A stretch of 64,000 nucleotides of DNA, taken from positions 62,001-126,000 of the forward strand of contig CAZMAT010000003.1 in NCBI GenBank assembly GCA_964564435.1. The letters are read 5' to 3'. Below are positions 16,943 through 24,626 of this stretch, one piece after another. How positions within the stretch are numbered: the stretch's first letter is position 1; the number at the start of each line of letters is the position of its first letter. A program made the position numbers and the translations under genes. The stretch is from Fermentibacter sp964564435 (GTDB taxonomy: Bacteria; Fermentibacterota; Fermentibacteria; Fermentibacterales; Fermentibacteraceae). The notes below the pieces were generated by a model. The model was not told the DNA's origin. It made no database searches and saw nothing but the letters and a program-made list of their open reading frames with translations.

Positions 16943-17142
16943 GGATGATCACCGTGAACGGCTCCCCCCACCCCTGGCGGGAGGGGATGACGGTAAGCGA
17001 CGTTCTCGAGGAGAGGAGGTTCACATTCCCTCTCCTCGTGGTGAGGATCGACGGCCGTCTGGTCCCCCGGGGCAGCTACGCGGAGGCGCAGGTACCCGAT
17101 GGTTCCGATGTGGACGTGATGCACCTGATGAGCGGCGGCTGA
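16939..17142 (+). CDS. ThiS/MoaD-family sulfur carrier
   Basis: 67-residue beta-grasp protein ending in the diagnostic Gly-Gly (HLMSGG). MITVNGSPHPWREGMTVSDV at the N-terminus and VRIDGRLVPR in the middle are ThiS/MoaD-like strands. The C-terminal Gly should be adenylated by the ThiF-like enzyme at 13425 and then carry sulfur as thiocarboxylate for pterin dithiolene or thiazole formation. It overlaps the oxidoreductase stop by ATGA, which favours a role in making that enzyme's tungstopterin over thiamine. Confidence 0.88.
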   Translation: MRMITVNGSPHPWREGMTVSDVLEERRFTFPLLVVRIDGRLVPRGSYAEAQVPDGSDVDVMHLMSGG

Positions 17143-17197
17143 AGGCCGCGCCGAGGCCGCCCGTCCGGGTTCCGCCCGGAGCAGGCATGGAGGAGAG

Positions 17198-18280
17198 ATG
17201 ATCCCGACCCTGGTCATGGCAGCGCTGGTTGCGGGATCTTCGCATATCGACCCCACTGGCGGGGCATTCCTCTCGGTGGACCTGGATTCGCTGGAGACCG
17301 CCGCCAGGGATGCCTATGACGAGTCCGACTGGGAGAGTGCTGCATCGGCGTATGTCGAGCTCCTGAGGCACGACACGGGAAACTCGACGGCGATCTACAA
17401 CGCAGCCTGCTGTTTCGGCCTGATGGGCGACGCCGGGATGTCGGCAGCCTACCTGAGGGCTGCTGCCGCAGCCGGATTCGACGATGCCGTGTTCGCCTCC
17501 GAAGACCCGGACTTCGACCGGGTGCGTGACGACGCCTCGTTCTCCTCCGTGCTCGACAGCCTCCTGGCCGTCACAGGCGAAGACCGCGCCGGGATGGAGT
17601 TCATGGTCGAGGTCCCGTGCCTCGTCCCGGTGAGGGTGCTCCTGCCGTCCGACTACACCCCCGAGGCTGCCTGTCCCCTGGTCGTCGGACTCCACGGATA
17701 CGGCGGCAATGCTGAGGATTTCCTCGGCCTCTACAGCCGGATCGAATCCCCGGGGTTCATCTTCGCCGTGCCCGAGACGCCATACTCCATTTCTGCCGGT
17801 GGGGAGGACGCGTTCAGCTGGTCGACCTGGTCGGACGCCGACACCACGTCGTATGCGGGATCCATCGAGCTCTCGTCCCTCCTGGTGAGGAACACGGTTC
17901 TCGAGATGCAGGCCGCCTTCGCCCCCTCCTCTACCTGGCTCCTGGGCTTCTCCCAGGGGGCCGCGCTCGCGTTCCTCGCGGGCTTCGAGAACGCGGACAT
18001 CGTGGATGGTGCCATCGGCTTCGGCGGCTACGTCGAGGATCCCGGGCCGTTCCTCTCGGCACCGCCGTCTTCGAGGGATCTGCGGGTCTTCGTGGCCCAC
18101 GGGGCCTCCGACAGGATAGTGGAGCCCGGCGAGGGCGGAAGGGCCTTCGCCCTGTTCGATTCTCTGGGGTGCGACGCGGTGATGGCGGAGTTCGAGGGCG
18201 GCCATGGCATCGACGTCGCCACTCTGGCGGAGGCCGTCCGCTGGATGCAGGAGCAGGAGCTCTATATGAACGGGGACTGA
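17198..18280 (+). CDS. Exported TPR / alpha-beta hydrolase (carboxylesterase-like)
   Basis: 360 residues. A short hydrophobic N-terminus (weak signal peptide) is followed by TPR-like helices (about 28-110, with YNAACCFGLMGDAGMSAAYL) and an alpha/beta hydrolase domain of the phospholipase/carboxylesterase type (about 135-355). The nucleophile elbow is GFSQGA (about 250-255), the acid is in HGASDRIV (about 303-310) and the His is in GGHGID (about 332-337), giving a complete triad. GLHGYGGNAEDF supplies the oxyanion region. Likely an esterase acting on envelope or external substrates. A terminator follows 22 bp downstream. Confidence 0.85.
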   Translation: MIPTLVMAALVAGSSHIDPTGGAFLSVDLDSLETAARDAYDESDWESAASAYVELLRHDTGNSTAIYNAACCFGLMGDAGMSAAYLRAAAAAGFDDAVFASEDPDFDRVRDDASFSSVLDSLLAVTGEDRAGMEFMVEVPCLVPVRVLLPSDYTPEAACPLVVGLHGYGGNAEDFLGLYSRIESPGFIFAVPETPYSISAGGEDAFSWSTWSDADTTSYAGSIELSSLLVRNTVLEMQAAFAPSSTWLLGFSQGAALAFLAGFENADIVDGAIGFGGYVEDPGPFLSAPPSSRDLRVFVAHGASDRIVEPGEGGRAFALFDSLGCDAVMAEFEGGHGIDVATLAEAVRWMQEQELYMNGD

Positions 18281-18302
18281 TCCTCAGGAGCAGGAAAAAG
18301 CG

Positions 18303-18328
18303 GGGGGCGGGCCCGGAGGCCCGCCCCC
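18303..18328 (+). terminator. Bidirectional GC-rich hairpin terminator
   Basis: Perfect 11-bp arms GGGGGCGGGCC (18303-18313) and GGCCCGCCCCC (18318-18328) with a CGGA tetraloop, between convergent genes. Preceded by AAAAA, which would be a U-tract for the minus-strand RRM transcript; only a short T run lies on the plus side. Confidence 0.85.
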
Positions 18329-18343
18329 TTCGTCTACCGGCGG

Positions 18344-18637
18344 TCAGTCGTTGCGGATGGGCCTGCGCATGGGGCCTCTGTCGCCCCTGTCCTTCTCCTG
18401 GGAGAAGTCGACCCGTACGGGCCTTCCGTCGATCATGGCGCCATTCATGGCGTCCTTGGCCTTGGCGGCCTCCTCCTCCGTCGCGAAGGTGACGAAGCCG
18501 AACCCGCGGGAACGGCCCGTCTCCTTGTCGAGCACCACCCGCGCCTCGCGGACCTGGCCGTGAGGGGCGAATGCGTCGCGGAGGGTGAGGTCAGTGGTCG
18601 CCCAGGCGAGACCGCCGATAAACAGTTTGTTTCCCAT
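18344..18637 (-). CDS. RNA-binding protein with a single RRM domain
   Basis: 97 residues, one RNA-recognition motif. RNP2 is LFIGGL (about 5-10) and RNP1 is RGFGFVTF (about 43-50), both with the aromatic RNA-stacking residues, followed by a short Arg/Asp-rich tail. Bacterial single-RRM proteins of this type are often cold-inducible RNA chaperones. The start at 18637 has AAAGGAAGG just upstream. The 364-bp region upstream suggests a long leader with hairpins and possible post-transcriptional control. Confidence 0.93.
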   Translation of the reverse strand: MGNKLFIGGLAWATTDLTLRDAFAPHGQVREARVVLDKETGRSRGFGFVTFATEEEAAKAKDAMNGAMIDGRPVRVDFSQEKDRGDRGPMRRPIRND

Positions 18638-19001
18638 GAGCACCTTCCTTTCCGGGGTCGAACCCCTGCAGTGAAACAACGTGGCAAAGGTTCAACACTT
18701 CCGGCCTACCGGAAGATGCTCGGTACGAGCGGCCCGGATGGCTCCGCACAGGGTGCGTGGCCATCCATCCCCGAAGGGTCTTGACTGGAAACCGGCGCTG
18801 CGGTGTGAGGCGGGCTGCTGGCTGCAGGTCTCGCAAAGACACGGAGAATGATAGGACCAGGCTCTCTTTCCGAACCGTGAACCTGACCGGGGATTGCCCC
18901 GGAACCACGCCACGAGCGAGGCGCCCGCCCCGCTCGGATAAATTCTCGTCTGTTCCCGCGCGTGCGTCAAGAGGCAATGCGCGCCCCTCCATGGCGATAG
19001 C
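18638..19001 (-). other. Gene-free upstream region of the RRM gene
   Basis: No convincing coding frame. On the minus strand there is a weak promoter-like pair, TTGACG (18965-18970) and GAGAAT (18942-18947), with 17-bp spacing. Downstream lie two hairpins: CCGGGG/CCCCGG (18887-18892 with 18897-18902, loop of 4) and GGGG/CCCC around TTCGA immediately before the Shine-Dalgarno sequence (about 18655-18667). A leader of roughly 300 nt is inferred. Confidence 0.4.
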
Positions 19002-19376
19002 TCAGCCTCCGCCGCCCAGGAGCCGTTCGGCCTCGTCGAGGTCGATCTCCCCGGCTCTCAGGCGACCGAGAACGCTCATCGCACCGTGCTTTCCGGAGGA
19101 GCCGGACCGGGGGGCACCGAGCTCCCTGAACATCTCCTCCACCCGCAGCCTCGCTGTCGGGTAGGACACCCCGAGCTCCCGCTGCACCCCCCTCAGGTTG
19201 CCCCTGGCGTCGAGGAAGGCGTCGAAGACGACACGCCTGTCGCCGTCCAGCCTGCACGCCGGGCAGGGGTCGAACTCGCCGGCCACCTCGGAACCGCAGT
19301 CCGGGCAGACCAGTTTCGTGACCACGAGGATTCCCGAGCAGGACGGACAGCGGGATGGCAGGCTCCGATCAGGCAT
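19002..19376 (-). CDS. DUF2089-family protein (zinc-ribbon plus HTH-like)
   Basis: 124 residues. The N-terminal zinc ribbon has CPSCSG and CPDCGSEV (Cys pairs at about 10-13 and 24-27) and a further CPAC. The middle FLDARGNLRGVQRELGVSYP (about 57-76) with TARLRVEEMF is the DUF2089 helix-turn-helix-like part. The C-terminal LRAGEIDLDEAERLLGG repeats a motif found at the N-terminus of the upstream protein. The ATG overlaps the end of that gene by eight bases, indicating coupling. Probably a transcription regulator of the pair. Confidence 0.85.
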   Translation of the reverse strand: MPDRSLPSRCPSCSGILVVTKLVCPDCGSEVAGEFDPCPACRLDGDRRVVFDAFLDARGNLRGVQRELGVSYPTARLRVEEMFRELGAPRSGSSGKHGAMSVLGRLRAGEIDLDEAERLLGGGG

Positions 19377-20292
19377 CGTCCCCTCCGGTGGCGTGGATGT
19401 TCCCGCCCATCGTGGTGGCGGTGAGCCGGTGTTCCCGGTCCAGGCCCGACTCGAACCTGGCCCTCCCGGGGCTGCCGAAGGACCTGCAGGCGGCATCTCC
19501 CGAGATGGTCCCGCCCATGGTCTCGAGCAGAAGGCCGAGCGACTCCCTCGCGTCCTGGTCCAGTTCTATCTCTATGTTGCCGCCCATGGTCTTCGCAATG
19601 GAGCTCCCGGTGGGCTTCCCGACCACGGACAGCCGGATCGAACCGCCCATGGTCCGGGCCTTGAAGGGGGCCTTCATGCCGGACAGCGTGAGATTGCCGC
19701 CCATCGTCCGCAGGGACACCGGGAACGCGAGCGAGCTCACGGACATGTCACCTCCCCGGGAGCGGGCCTTCAGCTTCCCGGTGCCGGAGGGGAGGCCCAG
19801 CAACAGGTCGCCGCCCGACCAGACCACGGTTGTCTCGTCGCCCCGGCGGTAGACCCTGACGGACGAATCCTGTCCGATGGTGGCGGAGGCGCCCTCGCTG
19901 CACGTCACCGTCAGGCTCCCGGGAGCCTTCCTGCCGGTGTGGACGACCCTGACCAGGGTGCCCGGCCCGACACCGAATGCGCCTCCGGAGACCGGGATCT
20001 CTTCCCCCCTGTTCCGGTCGTCATCGTCGTCGTCGAATCCGCACCCATCCCCGGACTCGAGCGCCGAACGCACTGCCGGGCCGATGCCCGCCACCGTCTC
20101 GCGGATCGTGTTCATGGTCTCCGCGATCATCGAGTAGCCTGCGTGCCTGCCGGAGCCCTGCCTCCCGCCCGCGCCGGTTCCGCACTTCGACCGGCCGCGG
20201 TCCAGCGCGGCCATCAGGCGTTCCGCGGCTTCGACGTCTATCGTGCCCTCCGAGAGCATCCTGAGTATCTCCCTCTTCTCCTCGTCCATCAC
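19369..20292 (-). CDS. DUF4097-like beta-helix protein with SHOCT-like N-terminus
   Basis: 307 residues. An N-terminal SHOCT-like helical hairpin, ILRMLSEGTIDVEAAERLMA (about 9-28), is followed by an acidic linker (DDDDDD) and a long right-handed beta-helix. In the beta-helix the motif TMGG recurs five times (TMGGNLTL, TMGGSIRL, TMGGNIEI, TMGGTISG, TMGGNIHA) at 22-40 residue spacing, the hallmark of DUF4097-type proteins. No signal peptide. Its own minus-strand promoter is visible at 20334-20361, with a good SD (AAAGGAG). Biochemical function of the family is unknown to me. Confidence 0.85.
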   Translation of the reverse strand: MMDEEKREILRMLSEGTIDVEAAERLMAALDRGRSKCGTGAGGRQGSGRHAGYSMIAETMNTIRETVAGIGPAVRSALESGDGCGFDDDDDDRNRGEEIPVSGGAFGVGPGTLVRVVHTGRKAPGSLTVTCSEGASATIGQDSSVRVYRRGDETTVVWSGGDLLLGLPSGTGKLKARSRGGDMSVSSLAFPVSLRTMGGNLTLSGMKAPFKARTMGGSIRLSVVGKPTGSSIAKTMGGNIEIELDQDARESLGLLLETMGGTISGDAACRSFGSPGRARFESGLDREHRLTATTMGGNIHATGGDDA

Positions 20293-20333
20293 ATCATCTC
20301 CTTTGACTGACCCCTGTATTCGGGGTTGCCATA

Positions 20334-20361
20334 ATCATAGCTTGATTTGCCATTTCGTCAA
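20334..20361 (-). promoter_or_regulatory. Sigma70-type promoter for the DUF4097/DUF2089 pair
   Basis: Reading the minus strand: TTGACG (20356-20361), 16-bp spacer, TATGAT (20334-20339), five of six matches in each box. It predicts a leader of about 35 nt that contains AAAGGAG before the ATG at 20292. The region is markedly AT-rich for this genome. Confidence 0.65.
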
Positions 20362-20452
20362 TACTGCTTTCTATTATGAAAAAGTGCCTTCTGCTGCGGA
20401 ACACTTATGTTCCTCCTCGTGCAGGTTCGTTTCGCAATGCAAGGAGGCTGCG

Positions 20453-20884
20453 ATGAGCGGTAGGGTCACCCTTTCGGAAGCCCTCGATCTGCTGGCATCC
20501 CGGAAGACGGTCGTGCTCGCGACCTGTTCCGGGAGCGGTCCGGCCCTCCGGCCGATGACCCTCCAGGTCCGGGAGGGCAGGATCTTCATGCTCACCTTCC
20601 CCGACTCGCCGAAGGTCGACCACGTCAGGAGGAACCCCCGCTGCCAGATCTATGCCGATCTGGCCGATGGGGAGAACCAGGGGTTCGTGAGGCTCTCCTG
20701 CACGCCCGAGGTCATAGCGGACCCGTCGCTCAGAGAGGCGGTCTTCTCCCAGGCTCCGTACGCGAGGACCTTCTGGGAATCGTCGGACGACCCGCGGTTC
20801 TGCCTCCTCGGCTTCACCCCGGTGGGCGGGGATGTCCTGAAGCCCGGCGAGATGTACACGAGCAGCATTGCGATGGATATGTGA
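20453..20884 (+). CDS. Pyridoxamine 5'-phosphate oxidase-like FMN-binding protein
   Basis: 143-residue split-barrel flavin-binding protein of the PPOX-like superfamily. It has LDLLASRKTVVLATCSGSGP at the N-terminus, the RPMTLQVREGRIFMLTF strand pair and VDHVRRNPRCQIY (about 57-69), typical of proteins that bind FMN, F420 or haem. Start: ATG 20453 with AAGGAGG upstream; the longer frame upstream crosses the divergent promoter and is rejected. Probably a stress or general-oxidoreductase protein; the substrate cannot be told from sequence. Confidence 0.85.
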   Translation: MSGRVTLSEALDLLASRKTVVLATCSGSGPALRPMTLQVREGRIFMLTFPDSPKVDHVRRNPRCQIYADLADGENQGFVRLSCTPEVIADPSLREAVFSQAPYARTFWESSDDPRFCLLGFTPVGGDVLKPGEMYTSSIAMDM

Positions 20885-20894
20885 GAGAGCTCCG

Positions 20895-20919
20895 GGCCGC
20901 TGCCGGGAACGCAGCGGCC
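20895..20919 (+). terminator. Hairpin terminator after the FMN-binding gene
   Basis: Arms GGCCGCTGC (20895-20903) and GCAGCGGCC (20911-20919), 7-nt loop, 10 bp after the stop. No U-tract. Confidence 0.6.
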
Positions 20920-21044
20920 GCCAGTGGGATTATCCTATTGCGTGAGTATATTCGCGGTCTGCAGGATTGAAGGGCTCGCCCTGAAGCCCGGCAGATCCGG
21001 CTGTCGTCCGAGATCCTGTTCCCAACCACGAACGGAGGAGTGAC

Positions 21045-22592
21045 TTGAAGCTCTCGTTCTCCATCCTGGCATTGCTCTGCGCGATGTCCGCCGCGAACGT
21101 GGCAGGCCCCCGGCAGGCTGCCGCGCTCGTCGTAGACGACCTGCTCTCGTCGGACATCTCCGGCAGGACGGTCTACTACCATCCCCAGGCCGTCTACGCC
21201 GGCCAGGGCGTCGACTCCTGGCACGAGACCGTGGTGAGCCCGTTCCCGGGCTACCTGGTGCTCGTGGACGACATGGCGCTTGCCAACTGGGAGCACGCCT
21301 GCCGCTGGGTGTTCGTCGGCTTCGACGGCACGATGAGCGTCGTCGAGATGCAGACCCCCCCGAACTGCCTCGAGAGGCTCGAGGTCTACATGACGAGCCT
21401 TCCCGAGAGCACTCTGGCCGACGGAGAGAGCCTCCTGGACTGGTTCGTGCCCAACCCGCAGACCCCGGCCAACGATCCCGAGCACACCTACGCCTGGATC
21501 ATCTCGGGCGGATACAACTCCAGCAACAACCACATCAGGTACTACGGCGACGTGCAGTTCCTGTACCTGACCCTGACGCAGGACTACGGCTACACGAACG
21601 ACCACATCGTGATCTGCTTCGCCGACGGCACTAACCCCGCTGTGGACAACTCGTCGGGCCAGAACTCGAATCCCGACCTCGACGGCGACGGTGACGTTGA
21701 TTTCGACTACGACGCCGGCTACGGCGGCATCTGGAGCGGATACAACACGCTCCTCTCCCAGGTAGGCGCCGACGATCACCTGTTCATCTTCTCGACCGAC
21801 CACGGCGGCTCGGGCAAGGGCCTCACGGACGACGCCCCCGAGGCCATATTGAATCTCTGGAACGCCACATGGGACGACGACACCTATGACGTCCTGATCG
21901 ACGGCATACCGGCCGCAACGATGCATGTCGCGATGGAGCAGTGCTACTCCGGCGGCTTCCTGCTCGAGACGGTGCCCACGACCGGCGGCCAGCCGCGCAC
22001 TTTCGCGTCCGCCGCGAACGGCTACGAGTCGTCCTGGGCCGGGAACACATACCCCCAGTACGACGAGTGGGCCTACTGGTGGACCGGCGCGATGCACGGC
22101 TCCGTGCCGGCAGGCGGTTCCTACCCGGCCGGCGCCCTCCCCGGTGACCCCGACCTCAACAGCGACGGGTACGTCAGCTACGGCGAAGCCGCCGACAGGG
22201 CCCTCGCCTGGGACGCCTACGCCTCGAGCGGCCAGGAGCATCCGCAGTACGACGACGACCCGACGAGCTGCGGCGACAACTACTACCTGGGCGGCGTGAT
22301 CGGAACCGGCATCGGCGATGCCGAAGGCCCGGCGATCACAGGGTTCTCTCTCACCTGCTCCGACAATCCGTTCGCAGGCCCCGCCGTGATCTCCTTCGAG
22401 CTCCAGGCCGGCACGACGGCCGAGCTGGAGGTCCTCGACCTGGCCGGCAGGCGCGTGGCCACGCTCGCCGAAGGCGAGATGGGCGCGGGCCTGCACGAGG
22501 TTTCCTGGGCGGCCGACGTCCCCGCGGGCGTTTACCTGGTCCGCTTCAGGTCCTCCGACATCGACGCATCCCTGCGCGTGGTGAAGTTCTAG
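21045..22592 (+). CDS. Secreted C13-like (clan CD) cysteine peptidase, copy 1
   Basis: 515 residues. Signal peptide about 1-20. The catalytic domain resembles legumain/C13 peptidases of clan CD: strand AWIISGGYNSSNN, then the His motif STDHGG (His253) and the Cys motif EQCYSGGF (Cys300). Two EF-hand-like Ca2+ loops are visible, DLDGDGDVD (211-219) and DLNSDGYVSY (370-379). The C-terminal 80 residues form a FlgD-like/type IX-like sorting domain (LEVLDLAGRR, GVYLVRF, ending RVVKF). TTG start with GGAGGAG upstream. It probably cleaves extracellular protein. Gingipain (C25) was considered but the motif spacing fits C13 better. Confidence 0.85.
   Translation: MKLSFSILALLCAMSAANVAGPRQAAALVVDDLLSSDISGRTVYYHPQAVYAGQGVDSWHETVVSPFPGYLVLVDDMALANWEHACRWVFVGFDGTMSVVEMQTPPNCLERLEVYMTSLPESTLADGESLLDWFVPNPQTPANDPEHTYAWIISGGYNSSNNHIRYYGDVQFLYLTLTQDYGYTNDHIVICFADGTNPAVDNSSGQNSNPDLDGDGDVDFDYDAGYGGIWSGYNTLLSQVGADDHLFIFSTDHGGSGKGLTDDAPEAILNLWNATWDDDTYDVLIDGIPAATMHVAMEQCYSGGFLLETVPTTGGQPRTFASAANGYESSWAGNTYPQYDEWAYWWTGAMHGSVPAGGSYPAGALPGDPDLNSDGYVSYGEAADRALAWDAYASSGQEHPQYDDDPTSCGDNYYLGGVIGTGIGDAEGPAITGFSLTCSDNPFAGPAVISFELQAGTTAELEVLDLAGRRVATLAEGEMGAGLHEVSWAADVPAGVYLVRFRSSDIDASLRVVKF
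21073..22144 (+). repeat. Duplicated 1,072-bp segment, copy A
   Basis: Appears identical base for base to 22833-23904 (offset 1,760). It covers most of the signal peptide, the catalytic domain and the first EF-hand of the two peptidase genes. Identity stops sharply at 22145. Confidence 0.9.
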
Positions 22593-22611
22593 ACCATCCA
22601 GGCAGACGAGC

Positions 22612-22635
22612 GGGGCGGGCCTTCGGGCCCGCCCC
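22612..22635 (+). terminator. GC-rich hairpin terminator after peptidase copy 1
   Basis: Perfect 10-bp arms GGGGCGGGCC (22612-22621) and GGCCCGCCCC (22626-22635) with a TTCG tetraloop, followed by TTCTCTCC. Confidence 0.85.
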
Positions 22636-22804
22636 TTCTCTCCTCCTCCGGTCCGCCTTCCGTCAGGTCCCCCTCCCGCCGGCACGCCATGTGGTCCTTT
22701 CGGATCGGTGACTATATTCCCCAGGCTGCAGAGGTCGTGAACGAGCCCGCCCCGCCGGCGGGCAAGGCCTTGCTGTCCAGAGCACGAATGAACGGAGGAT
22801 CACC

Positions 22805-24352
22805 TTGAAGCTTTCGCTTTCCATCCTGGCACTGCTCTGCGCGATGTCCGCCGCGAACGTGGCAGGCCCCCGGCAGGCTGCCGCGCTCGTCGTAGACGAC
22901 CTGCTCTCGTCGGACATCTCCGGCAGGACGGTCTACTACCATCCCCAGGCCGTCTACGCCGGCCAGGGCGTCGACTCCTGGCACGAGACCGTGGTGAGCC
23001 CGTTCCCGGGCTACCTGGTGCTCGTGGACGACATGGCGCTTGCCAACTGGGAGCACGCCTGCCGCTGGGTGTTCGTCGGCTTCGACGGCACGATGAGCGT
23101 CGTCGAGATGCAGACCCCCCCGAACTGCCTCGAGAGGCTCGAGGTCTACATGACGAGCCTTCCCGAGAGCACTCTGGCCGACGGAGAGAGCCTCCTGGAC
23201 TGGTTCGTGCCCAACCCGCAGACCCCGGCCAACGATCCCGAGCACACCTACGCCTGGATCATCTCGGGCGGATACAACTCCAGCAACAACCACATCAGGT
23301 ACTACGGCGACGTGCAGTTCCTGTACCTGACCCTGACGCAGGACTACGGCTACACGAACGACCACATCGTGATCTGCTTCGCCGACGGCACTAACCCCGC
23401 TGTGGACAACTCGTCGGGCCAGAACTCGAATCCCGACCTCGACGGCGACGGTGACGTTGATTTCGACTACGACGCCGGCTACGGCGGCATCTGGAGCGGA
23501 TACAACACGCTCCTCTCCCAGGTAGGCGCCGACGATCACCTGTTCATCTTCTCGACCGACCACGGCGGCTCGGGCAAGGGCCTCACGGACGACGCCCCCG
23601 AGGCCATATTGAATCTCTGGAACGCCACATGGGACGACGACACCTATGACGTCCTGATCGACGGCATACCGGCCGCAACGATGCATGTCGCGATGGAGCA
23701 GTGCTACTCCGGCGGCTTCCTGCTCGAGACGGTGCCCACGACCGGCGGCCAGCCGCGCACTTTCGCGTCCGCCGCGAACGGCTACGAGTCGTCCTGGGCC
23801 GGGAACACATACCCCCAGTACGACGAGTGGGCCTACTGGTGGACCGGCGCGATGCACGGCTCCGTGCCGGCAGGCGGTTCCTACCCGGCCGGCGCCCTCC
23901 CCGGCAACCCCGACCTCAACAGCGACGGATTCGTGAGCTACAGCGAGGCTGCCGACAGGGCCCTCGCCTGGGACGCCTACGCCTCTGGCGGCCAGGAGCA
24001 TCCTCAGTACGACGACGATCCGGCTGGATGCGGCGCGCTGTACTTCCTCGGCGGGATCATCACCACCGGCATCGAGGGCGGCCAGGGCCTCGTCGGCTCC
24101 TGCGGGAACCTCGTCTGCTCGGCCAACCCGGTCTCCGGGTCGGCTTCGTTCGGGTTCGACCTCGCCGGGCAGTCCGATGTCGAGCTCGTCCTCATGGATC
24201 TCGCCGGCAGGAGCATCGCCACAATCGCGTCGGGCAGGATGGCGGCGGGACACCACGACGTGGCCTGGGACGCCGGCGTCCCGACCGGCGTCTACCTGGT
24301 GCGCGTCAGCACGGCCGACTTCTCCGAGACCATGCGCATAGTGAAGTTCTGA
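22805..24352 (+). CDS. Secreted C13-like (clan CD) cysteine peptidase, copy 2
   Basis: Tandem paralogue of the upstream gene, also 515 residues with a TTG start. Residues 6-367 are the same as in copy 1, including His253, Cys300 and the first Ca2+ loop. From residue 368 the two diverge: the second Ca2+ loop reads DLNSDGFVSY, and the sorting domain is clearly different (LVLMDLAGRSIATIA, GVYLVRVS, ending RIVKF). The leader keeps GGAGG before the start and a TATATTC element in the same place as copy 1. Separate terminators suggest the copies are transcribed independently. Confidence 0.85.
   Translation: MKLSLSILALLCAMSAANVAGPRQAAALVVDDLLSSDISGRTVYYHPQAVYAGQGVDSWHETVVSPFPGYLVLVDDMALANWEHACRWVFVGFDGTMSVVEMQTPPNCLERLEVYMTSLPESTLADGESLLDWFVPNPQTPANDPEHTYAWIISGGYNSSNNHIRYYGDVQFLYLTLTQDYGYTNDHIVICFADGTNPAVDNSSGQNSNPDLDGDGDVDFDYDAGYGGIWSGYNTLLSQVGADDHLFIFSTDHGGSGKGLTDDAPEAILNLWNATWDDDTYDVLIDGIPAATMHVAMEQCYSGGFLLETVPTTGGQPRTFASAANGYESSWAGNTYPQYDEWAYWWTGAMHGSVPAGGSYPAGALPGNPDLNSDGFVSYSEAADRALAWDAYASGGQEHPQYDDDPAGCGALYFLGGIITTGIEGGQGLVGSCGNLVCSANPVSGSASFGFDLAGQSDVELVLMDLAGRSIATIASGRMAAGHHDVAWDAGVPTGVYLVRVSTADFSETMRIVKF
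22833..23904 (+). repeat. Duplicated 1,072-bp segment, copy B
   Basis: Partner of 21073-22144; flanks on both sides are diverged, which points to recent gene conversion or an assembly-collapsed repeat rather than a recent whole-gene duplication. Confidence 0.9.
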
Positions 24353-24372
24353 CGGATCGGAACAGACATGAA

Positions 24373-24396
24373 GGGGCGGGCCTCCGGGCCCGCCCC
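24373..24396 (+). terminator. GC-rich hairpin terminator after peptidase copy 2
   Basis: Arms GGGGCGGGCC (24373-24382) and GGCCCGCCCC (24387-24396) with a TCCG loop; almost the same stem as the terminator of copy 1. Confidence 0.85.
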
Positions 24397-24456
24397 CCGC
24401 ATTTGTCCTGCCGCCCTCCGCTGGATATCGTACTCATCCGGAAGGCAGGTGCAGGG

Positions 24457-24543
24457 ATGAGACCCGTTACGCCGGAAGTCATGGTGGTTTCGCGGTCCGT
24501 CACATTGGAACCCAACGGATGCCGAAGGACTGGTGGGGCATGA
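24457..24543 (+). CDS. Putative 28-residue mini-ORF, copy 1 (leader peptide?)
   Basis: ATG at 24457 opens a 28-codon frame beginning MRPVTPEV and ending RRTGGA, whose ATGA stop overlaps the start of the second copy. The weak upstream signal is GCAGG. Its first eight residues are also the first eight of the NUDIX protein. Translation is unproven; the coupling geometry is the reason for listing it. Confidence 0.3.
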   Translation: MRPVTPEVMVVSRSVTLEPNGCRRTGGA

Positions 24544-24626
24544 GACCCGTTACGCCGGAAGTCATGGTGGTTTCGCGGTCCGTCACATTGGAACCCAACG
24601 GATGCCGAAGGACTGGTGGGGCATGA
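24540..24626 (+). CDS. Putative 28-residue mini-ORF, copy 2 (leader peptide?)
   Basis: Identical repeat of the upstream mini-ORF. It starts at the ATGA overlap (24540) and ends in an ATGA overlap with the NUDIX start at 24623. GGTGGGG just before each start is the only SD-like signal. Translation is unproven. Confidence 0.3.
   Translation: MRPVTPEVMVVSRSVTLEPNGCRRTGGA

Noticed and set aside
18650..18672. tRNA or tmRNA T-arm-like sequence (GGGG-TTCGA-CCCC, minus strand)
   Set aside because: No matching acceptor stem, D-arm or anticodon arm; the loop is 5 nt, and it abuts the RRM gene SD.
21045..22592. Gingipain (peptidase C25) identity for the duplicated peptidases
   Set aside because: No C25 propeptide or typical C25 motifs; the His-Gly and EQCYSGG layout fits legumain-like C13 within the same clan.
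20814..24256. Two long minus-strand frames antisense to the peptidase pair
   Set aside because: They are identical because the underlying genes are duplicated; valine/glycine-rich shadow composition, no SD, no motif.
24533..24622. Extended NUDIX N-terminus starting at 24533
   Set aside because: The extra 30 residues are the tandem repeat read in another frame; the family's first strand begins at 24623.
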